Below are positions 56,801-64,000 of a stretch of DNA of 64,000 bases, piece by piece (the stretch's first letter is position 1; each line of letters opens with the position of its first letter). The notes under the pieces were generated by a model, which worked only from the letters and a program-made list of their open reading frames with translations, was not told where the DNA came from and did no database searches. The position numbers and the translations under genes were made by a program. Source of the DNA: Stutzerimonas stutzeri (lineage in GTDB: Bacteria > Pseudomonadota > Gammaproteobacteria > Pseudomonadales > Pseudomonadaceae); assembly GCF_024451105.1 (NCBI RefSeq), contig NZ_JANGEY010000006.1, positions 124,001-188,000 of the forward strand. The letters are read 5' to 3'.

Positions 56801-57311
56801 GCGAGGTGCGCAGCCGGTCGCGCCCGGCCGCCCAGTCGGCCAGCCAGTCGGCGCGGTACACCTGGTACTGGTCGAACAGGTCGGCGAGGCGCTCGGCCAG
56901 CTGGTGGCGCTTGCGCAGGTCGTGGTCGCCGTCGAGGAAGCGGCGCAGCGGCGCGAAACGCTGGTCCGCCAGCAGGCCGGGCAGCAGGCGCACCAGCCGC
57001 CAGGTCAGCGGTGCCTTGTCGAGCGGCGACTCGCGGGGGATGGCGTCGCCGCCGAGCACCGCCCGGTAGCTCTGCCAGAGGAAGCGCGCCGGCAGCTCGA
57101 CCTGCACGGCGGCGGCGATGCCGCAGCCGTCCCGGGCGGCCAGCGCCAGCTTCAGCCACTGGGCGATGCCGTTGCTCTGCACCAGCACCACCTCGTTCTC
57201 CAGCGGCGCCAGCGGGTGGCGCTGCATCCACGCCACCGCCAGCTCGCGCAGCGTCTCCAGGCGGTTGCCGTGCACCACCATCAGCCCCGGCGTCAGGTCG
57301 TTGTCCTGCAT
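53853..57311 (-). CDS. recC: exodeoxyribonuclease V subunit gamma RecC
   Basis: RecC is the scaffold and Chi-recognition subunit of RecBCD, with an inactive helicase-like fold. The 1152-residue product starts with the helicase-like region GLMVVHGNRLETLRELAV. It has QSNGIAQWLKLALA and later VICLLGMNDGDYPRS-like LLGMNDGDYPRSVTPLDFDL. The C-terminal region is nuclease-like without the metal residues. It is the first gene of the operon; the 103-base region upstream separates it from the YkuD_2 gene, which runs in the same direction. Confidence 0.96.
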   Translation of the reverse strand: MQDNDLTPGLMVVHGNRLETLRELAVAWMQRHPLAPLENEVVLVQSNGIAQWLKLALAARDGCGIAAAVQVELPARFLWQSYRAVLGGDAIPRESPLDKAPLTWRLVRLLPGLLADQRFAPLRRFLDGDHDLRKRHQLAERLADLFDQYQVYRADWLADWAAGRDRLRTSRHGARPLDEALRWQPALWRALLADVGGEQLAESRAGVHPRFVERLRGATSRPRGLPRRVIVFGISSLPAQAVEALAAMARFSQVLLCVHNPCRHHWGDIVPDQDLLRHQYRRHARRAGMAPGLSDDELHQHAQPLLAAWGKQGRDYINLLDSYDDPEHYRQRFAAIGQRIDLFDDEGRAAPAHLLGQLQDDILELRPLAETRANWPPLDPERDHSLRFHIAHSAQREVEILHDQLLARFSADPTLRPREIIVMVPDVNAYAPHIQAVFGQYAQDDPRFVPFTLADQGQRGCEPLLIAVEHLLRLPEGRLTVSEVLDLLDVPALRARFGIDEGELPTLHRWIEGAGVRWGLDAERRAALGLPTGLEQNTWRFGLRRMLLGYAVGRGAAVGDIEPYDEIGGLDAALIGPLVRLLDALDALHRRLQRPASPAEWGESLRTLLADFFVAQGERDETLLGRLEEALDDWLALCAGAALVEPLPLGVAREAWLGALDQGRLSQRFLAGAVNFCTLMPMRAIPFRMVCLLGMNDGDYPRSVTPLDFDLMAGDYRPGDRSRREDDRYLLLEALLAAREQLYVSWVGRSIRDNGERPASVLVGQLRDHLAAGWRLAGGGDLLKALTTEHPLQPFSRAYFTGSDPALFSHAYEWAELHRTTGERGAEPALPPFAADAPLALETLQGFLRDPVRHFFTQRLKVHLDEQARAQLDEEPFGLDGLQLYQLRQELLGAAGLALEAGEAVEPALQAAALRLQRSGRLPLAGFGERLREQVLAPLPAQMQRYQTLGALWPQKLESPRPLRFAHAGIELDGWLGGLRTRGADGELARIELQPGALKDKKGKVLKWRRLLGAWVAHVAAAACGLRLTSLLVGEDLSLRLAPVEPERARGILRGWLEGYVAGLNAPLPVAPDTAIAWLSAEDEDKAARAACETYEGGYQRSGEVERSASLARQYPDFAALAADGDFYQWCQDLYQPLLKADIEELKEGADA

Positions 57312-57414
57312 GTCCTGCTCCCTTCAGCGACAGAACGGGCATTGTGCCACCCGGCTGCGACAAAGGGTGTCGCGGCGCAACGGGCCGCCGGCCTGACGAC
57401 GACCGTGACGCGGA

Positions 57415-58134
57415 TCAGCCCTCCGAGCCCTGCCCAGCGCCGAGGATCGCCGCCACCCGCTGCGGCTGGCAGTTGAGATAGGCGGAGGACTGCAGCCACT
57501 GGCGGTCGGGGTACCATGAGAACATGAACTGGCCGCCCTTGAGGCTGTCCACCACCATGCGCGCCACTTCCGGACGCACCGCCGGGCAGCCATGGCTGCG
57601 ACCGATGCGGCCGTGACGGCCGATCCAGCGCGGATCGACGTAGGGCGCCGGGTGGATGACGATGGCGCGCTGCCGCGCCAGGTCGTTGATGCCCGGCTCC
57701 AGGCCGTCCATGCGCAGCGAGTAGCCGTGCTGGCCATGGTAGCTTTCCGCGGTGCGGAACAGGCCGAGGCTCGACTGGTGGCTACCCTCGACGTTGGAGA
57801 AGCGCGTGGCGAAGTTCTCCCCGGACTTCTGGCCATGGGCGACCAGGTCCTGCAGCAGCAGGCGCCGGCGCTCGAGATCGAAGATCCACAGCCGACGCTG
57901 GGTGGAGGGCAGCGAGAAATCGATGACCGCCAGCCGCTCGGCCGGCGCGGCCCCGTTGTTGACGGCGCACTGCATGGCCGCCAGGGCATGGCGCAGCACC
58001 GTCCTGTTCAGGGTCGGCGCGACCTTGGCCAGGCTCTGCTCCAGCGACGGAGCGCCGGCGACGGAGGCCATGAGCGGGGAAGAGAAAGCCGCCATGCTGG
58101 CGGCCAGCCAGAGCGAACGCATCAGCCTGGTCAT
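57415..58134 (-). CDS. murein L,D-transpeptidase catalytic domain protein (YkuD_2)
   Basis: A 239-residue exported protein of the YkuD_2 type. The signal peptide is MTRLMRSLWLAASMAAFSS with cleavage near ASVAGA. The catalytic region reads RIGRSHGCPAV with the active cysteine, preceded by IVIHPAPYVD. The family forms or remodels 3-3 peptidoglycan crosslinks or links in the periplasm; the specific activity is not known. The ATG at 58134 starts the signal peptide; an ATG at 58158 is possible. It is divergent from another L,D-transpeptidase gene and upstream of recC in the same direction. Confidence 0.85.
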   Translation of the reverse strand: MTRLMRSLWLAASMAAFSSPLMASVAGAPSLEQSLAKVAPTLNRTVLRHALAAMQCAVNNGAAPAERLAVIDFSLPSTQRRLWIFDLERRRLLLQDLVAHGQKSGENFATRFSNVEGSHQSSLGLFRTAESYHGQHGYSLRMDGLEPGINDLARQRAIVIHPAPYVDPRWIGRHGRIGRSHGCPAVRPEVARMVVDSLKGGQFMFSWYPDRQWLQSSAYLNCQPQRVAAILGAGQGSEG

Positions 58135-58345
58135 GGAAAAGGAGTCCTCTGCTTGCATGGCACACCGCGACGACCGCCGGTCAGCTCGCGCTGCCTGCAG
58201 TCGCGACGGCCTGCCGGGTCCGTGACGCCCTGTCTTCGATTCTGCCGTCCTGTCTGGAAAACGGGCGCACGTACGGCTTTCTGCCATGCGACTGCCCGCA
58301 AAGTCGGGCATTCTAGCAAGCAAACGGAGGTCTGGAGTCGAGCGT

Positions 58346-61035
<2,690 letters not shown>

Positions 61036-61072
61036 GCTAGGCTAAGCGAATCAGCAGACTGGAGAGCCGTCC

Positions 61073-61636
61073 ATGGACAGCAAGCCCGCCGGCGAACGCT
61101 TCCGGCTGTACTCGGCGCCGCAGCTGGAGGCGGTGATCGACGCCATGGCGCGCCAGGCGGCGGCGCTGTTCGATCCCCGTCATGAGGTGGCGCTGGTCGG
61201 CATCCTGCGCCGCGGCGAGCCGCTCGCCCGGCGCCTGCAGCAGGCCCTGGTGGAGCGCGGCCTGCCATGCTGGCCGCTGTATCCACTGCACCTCAAGCGC
61301 TACGCCGACGACCTCAGCCTGCTCCACCCGGAAACCGCGCTGACCGAGAACCCCGATCTGGCCGCGCTGGATCTTGCCCGTACCCGCCTGCTGCTGGTCG
61401 ACGACGTGCTCTACGAAGGCCATTCGCTGCTGCGCGCCTGCGCCTGGCTGGCGCGGATCGGCGCCGCCGAGGTGCGCACCGCGGTGCTGGTCGACCGCTG
61501 CGTCGGCCGCCAGCCGGTGCACGCCGACATCGCCGGAGTGCGCCTGCAGGTGGCGCCGACCGACATCATCGAGTGCAACGTGCCGCCCTACGAGGACGAA
61601 TTCTGCGTCGAGGTGCTGCGCCGGGCCCTGAATTGA
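61073..61636 (+). CDS. purine/pyrimidine phosphoribosyltransferase-type protein
   Basis: A 187-residue type I phosphoribosyltransferase-fold protein. It has VGILRRGEPLARRL for substrate entry and a PRPP loop LLLVDDVLYEGHSLLRA. The loop reads DDVLYEGHS, while classical enzymes have TGRT or TGRS in the last four positions, so PRPP binding may be altered. It resembles PyrR and hypoxanthine phosphoribosyltransferase. Context after adenine deaminase supports hypoxanthine salvage, but a regulatory, PyrR-like role is possible. The ATG at 61073 has GGAGA at about nine bases. Confidence 0.8.
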   Translation: MDSKPAGERFRLYSAPQLEAVIDAMARQAAALFDPRHEVALVGILRRGEPLARRLQQALVERGLPCWPLYPLHLKRYADDLSLLHPETALTENPDLAALDLARTRLLLVDDVLYEGHSLLRACAWLARIGAAEVRTAVLVDRCVGRQPVHADIAGVRLQVAPTDIIECNVPPYEDEFCVEVLRRALN

Positions 61637-61679
61637 GGCAGCCGTCGTCCGTCGCTGCACCGTATCCGATCATCCACGG

Positions 61680-61708
61680 CTGGCAAGTCGCCGGCGCCGC
61701 CGTATAAT
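61680..61708 (+). promoter_or_regulatory. promoter ahead of glycine riboswitch
   Basis: A perfect TATAAT (61703-61708) lies 17 bases after CTGGCA (61680-61685). Transcription would start near 61715, exactly at the base of the first aptamer helix. Confidence 0.7.
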
Positions 61709-61715
61709 GCACGGA

Positions 61716-61905
61716 TTCGCAGGAGAGCGAGTGCAACGGTGACCCCGGGCGCTCCGCCGAAGGCGCAAACTCCCATAATCGCTCAGGCCCAGGAACTGCG
61801 AAGATCCGATCACGCCAACTGGAGAGAGGTTGCTGCGGGCAACCCACCGAAGGGGCAAAGCGGCCGAACGGCCGTGAAAACTCTCAGGTACAGAGGACAG
61901 AGGGA
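61716..61905 (+). ncRNA. tandem glycine riboswitch
   Basis: Two glycine-type aptamers in series precede a membrane protein gene. Aptamer 1 is closed by TTCGCAG (61716-61722) and CTGCGAA (61796-61802), and contains GGAGAGCG and CCGCCGAAGGCGCAAACTC. Aptamer 2 has GGAGAGAGG, CCACCGAAGGGGCAAAG and a closing ACTCTCAGGTACAGAGGACAG. These core elements are the conserved glycine aptamer signatures. The ribosome site GAGGAG (61922-61927) follows directly and can pair with TCCTC, so translational control is plausible. Confidence 0.92.
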
Positions 61906-61934
61906 GAGGCGCTGCAGACTCGAGGAGTCCTCCC

Positions 61935-62552
61935 TTGCTCACCTACATCTACATCATCGCCATCACCGCCGAAGCCATGTCCGGCGCCCTGGCCGCCGGG
62001 CGGCGCAACATGGACATGTTCGGCGTCGGGCTGATCGCCTTCGTCACCGCCCTGGGCGGCGGCACCGTACGCGACGTGCTGCTCGGCAACTTCCCGGTCG
62101 GCTGGACCCAGCATCCGCCCTACATCTACCTGACCATCGGCGCCGGCCTGTTCACCATGCTGGTCGCCCGCTTCATGCACCACCTGCACAAGGTGTTCCT
62201 GGTGCTCGACGCCATGGGCCTGATCGCCTTCACGGTGATCGGCTGCAACGTGGCCCTGCAGCTGGAATACTCGACCCCGGTGGTGATCATGGCCGGGATG
62301 ATCACCGGCATCTTCGGCGGCATCCTGCGCGACATCCTCTGCCAGCGCGTGCCGGTGGTGCTGCGCCACGAGCTGTACGCCAGCGTGTCGATGCTGGTGG
62401 CGATGCTCTATCTGCTGATGGAGAAGATGGGCATCAACCACGACCTGAACCTGCTGGCCGCCTTCGGCTTCGGCCTGGCCCTGCGCCTGGCCGCCATCCG
62501 CTGGTCGTGGTCGCTGCCGGTGTTCTCCTACCAGCCCGGCCGCTGGGAGTAG
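61935..62552 (+). CDS. TRIC/UPF0126-family membrane protein, putative glycine transporter
   Basis: A 205-residue inner-membrane protein with about seven hydrophobic segments forming two repeated UPF0126 units. The conserved motifs are GGGTVRDVLLG in the first repeat and GGILRDILCQRVP in the second. The TTG start at 61935 has GAGGAG seven bases upstream. The family is related to TRIC cation channels; its frequent link to glycine riboswitches, as here, suggests a role in glycine transport or efflux. The substrate is inferred from the riboswitch only. Confidence 0.9.
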   Translation: MLTYIYIIAITAEAMSGALAAGRRNMDMFGVGLIAFVTALGGGTVRDVLLGNFPVGWTQHPPYIYLTIGAGLFTMLVARFMHHLHKVFLVLDAMGLIAFTVIGCNVALQLEYSTPVVIMAGMITGIFGGILRDILCQRVPVVLRHELYASVSMLVAMLYLLMEKMGINHDLNLLAAFGFGLALRLAAIRWSWSLPVFSYQPGRWE

Positions 62553-62558
62553 GTCCGG

Positions 62559-63230
62559 CTACGGCGCCCGACCCCAGGCCTGGCGCAGCAGCTCCTGCAC
62601 CTCGTCGTCGCTGGTCTGACCGAACTCGCGGTACCATTCGCCGATCGACGACAGCCAGTCCGGCACCAGGGCGCAGACCACCTCGTCGACCAGCGGCTCG
62701 AGCATGGCGAGGGCGTCGCTGGAGGCCACCGGCGCCACCAGCACGATGCGCGCCGGCGCCTGCTGGCGCACCGCCTGCACCGCCGCGCGCATGGTCGAGC
62801 CGGTAGCCAGGCCGTCGTCGACCAGCAGCACCACCTGCCCCTGCAGCTCCGGCGGCGGACGCGCGCCGCGGTACAGCCGGGCGCGCCGTTCGAGTTCGCG
62901 GCGCTCGCGCGCCGTCACCGCCTCCAGGCTGCGCTCGTCGACCCGCCCGAAGCGCAGCGCCTCCTCGTTGAGCACCCGCACCCCGCCACCGGCGATGGCG
63001 CCCATGGCGTACTCCTCATGGCCGGGCATACCGAGCTTGCGTACCAGCAGCAGGTCGAGCGGCAGCGCCAGCTCGCGGGCGATCTCCCAGGCCACCGGCA
63101 CGCCGCCCCGCGGCAGGGCGAGGACGATGGCCCGGGGATGGTCGCGGTAATGTTCCAGCAGCCGGGCCAGCGCCCGGCCGGCCGCCACCCGGTCGGGAAT
63201 CGGCACCTCGATCCGCGCCTTGTGCTTCAT
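62559..63230 (-). CDS. phosphoribosyltransferase-like protein (COG1926 type)
   Basis: A 223-residue protein with a PRPP loop VVLLVDDGLATGSTMRAA, which is complete, and an N-terminal LALPRGGVPVAWEIARELAL segment. This combination is the COG1926-type predicted phosphoribosyltransferase, often near stress or heavy-metal genes. The substrate is not known. The ATG at 63230 has GAGGAAGG upstream and reads MKHKARIEVPIPDRV; the frame upstream is discarded. It is convergent with the TRIC gene, six bases apart, with no obvious terminator. Confidence 0.85.
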   Translation of the reverse strand: MKHKARIEVPIPDRVAAGRALARLLEHYRDHPRAIVLALPRGGVPVAWEIARELALPLDLLLVRKLGMPGHEEYAMGAIAGGGVRVLNEEALRFGRVDERSLEAVTARERRELERRARLYRGARPPPELQGQVVLLVDDGLATGSTMRAAVQAVRQQAPARIVLVAPVASSDALAMLEPLVDEVVCALVPDWLSSIGEWYREFGQTSDDEVQELLRQAWGRAP

Positions 63231-63479
63231 GGCCTTCCTCCAGAGGAGCAGCATCCGGTCCTGCAAGCCTACACCGCAACGGGCACCTCGCAAGGCGGGC
63301 TCGTCTGAAGCCGAATCGCTATCTGAAGCCCTCGATCGACAGCAAAAGCGACTAAGGCTGGCCGAAGCCTCTTGGCCATACTTGATCTGTCCGCCGATGT
63401 GCTTTCGAGACCGGGAAGGACAGGCGCCCGGCGCCGATCAACAGCGCCGGCAGAAGATTTCTTTCAGTGGGAGTCTGGT

Positions 63480-63968
63480 ATGGACAAACACCAACAGGGC
63501 CACAAAGAGACGCTGAAGCAGCCGCAGCACCATGACCGCGACAAGGCCCACCAGCACATGCCCGGCAGCGCGCACTGCCCCGGCTGCGGCGCCTGGTTCG
63601 GCGCCGGGCGCTGGTCATGGCATCAGGAGGCCGGCAGCCAGCCGGAGCGCGTGACCTGTCCGGCCTGCCGCCGCATCGCCGACAACGACCCAGCCGGCAA
63701 CGTCACGCTGGCCGGCACCTTCCTCGAGGGGCGGCGCGAGGAGATCGTCAACCTGATCCGCAATACCGAGGAACTCGAGTGCAAGGAACATGCTCTCGAG
63801 CGACTGATCGGCATCAGCGAGGAAGGCGGCAGGATGATGGTCAGCACCACCGGCACGCACCTGGCCAACCGCATCGGCCATGCGCTGCAGGCCGCCTACG
63901 ACGGCACGGTGCGCTACACCTACACCGAGAACGAGACCCACCTAGACGTGGACTGGCAACGCGACTGA
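63480..63968 (+). CDS. BCAM0308-like small zinc-ribbon protein
   Basis: A 162-residue protein with a histidine-rich start (HQQGHKETLKQPQHHDRDKA). A CPGCGAWF and CPACRRIAD pair follows, which forms a likely zinc ribbon, and then a helical C-terminal region (EEIVNLIRNTEELECKEHAL). This arrangement matches the BCAM0308 family, unknown in function. The ATG at 63480 has GGGAG upstream. It is divergent from the COG1926 gene with a 250-base spacer, where I see no gene. Both may be stress-responsive, a guess from the families. Confidence 0.75.
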   Translation: MDKHQQGHKETLKQPQHHDRDKAHQHMPGSAHCPGCGAWFGAGRWSWHQEAGSQPERVTCPACRRIADNDPAGNVTLAGTFLEGRREEIVNLIRNTEELECKEHALERLIGISEEGGRMMVSTTGTHLANRIGHALQAAYDGTVRYTYTENETHLDVDWQRD

Positions 63969-63974
63969 ATCGCG

Positions 63975-64000
63975 CGGCAGGGAACGCCGCGCAACCCACC
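63975..64000. repeat. possible partial intergenic repeat at window end
   Basis: GCCGCGCAACCCACC resembles the TAACCCACC arm of the repeat at 42895-42997. It is cut by the window edge, so the partner arm cannot be tested. Confidence 0.3.

Noticed and set aside
54723-57476. 917-codon plus-strand open frame opposite recC
   Set aside because: It is antisense to recC, has low-complexity Gln/Arg/Val composition and no ribosome site or motif.

Overview
The window is a 64 kb chromosomal segment of a high-GC gammaproteobacterium. Gene content and order point to Pseudomonas in the broad sense. The run kdsB-lpxK-exbD-exbB-comEC, lolDC, sthA, the nqr operon, gapdh/mfd, nagZ, psrA, lexA, topA, fadBA, uup-type ABC-F and slt follows an order familiar from Pseudomonas aeruginosa. 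After slt the order departs from that genome. I cannot name the species. No prophage, insertion sequence, CRISPR array, secretion island or defence island is visible; this is core chromosome with a few small accessory insertions.

Layout. 1-8 kb: envelope biogenesis on the minus strand (KDO activation, lipid A kinase, ExbBD-type motor, ComEC DNA channel, LolDC lipoprotein release), with one plus-strand DUF2062 gene. 8-17.5 kb: a phosphodiesterase, soluble transhydrogenase, and one minus-strand operon for the sodium-pumping NADH:quinone oxidoreductase with its maturation factors (nqrABCDEF-apbE-nqrM), bounded by a TATAAT promoter and a strong hairpin terminator. 17.6-31 kb: a long-form GAPDH divergent from mfd, then csiV, a methylthioinosine phosphorylase, nagZ, a signal-less YkuD enzyme, psrA, lexA, two small conserved genes and topA. 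31-40 kb: fadBA, a universal stress protein, an uncharacterised cysteine-containing protein, an ABC-F ATPase and slt.

40-48 kb is the most mosaic part. It holds two palindromic extragenic repeats, a MOSC protein, an XRE-cupin regulator facing a BenE-type transporter across two palindromic operators, uvrB, an aminotransferase, tRNA-Asn, a probable frameshifted gene remnant, and a bacteriohemerythrin. 48-57 kb: a tightly overlapping recC-recB-recD operon. 57-64 kb: two divergent L,D-transpeptidases, an adenine deaminase with a phosphoribosyltransferase, a tandem glycine riboswitch ahead of a TRIC-family membrane protein, another phosphoribosyltransferase and a small zinc-ribbon-like protein.

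Functional threads. DNA repair is concentrated here (mfd, lexA with two SOS boxes, uvrB, recBCD, topA). Fatty-acid control is self-contained: psrA carries a perfect PsrA palindrome over its own promoter, and an imperfect copy precedes its expected target fadBA. Peptidoglycan turnover recurs (nagZ, the YkuD enzyme beside it, slt, two exported L,D-transpeptidases). I found no clearly undescribed multi-gene system. The best leads are the cytoplasmic YkuD enzyme next to nagZ, the XRE-cupin/benE operator pair, the apparent absence of sulA beside lexA, a single LolC/E permease, and a transporter gene whose stop codon lies inside a repeat.
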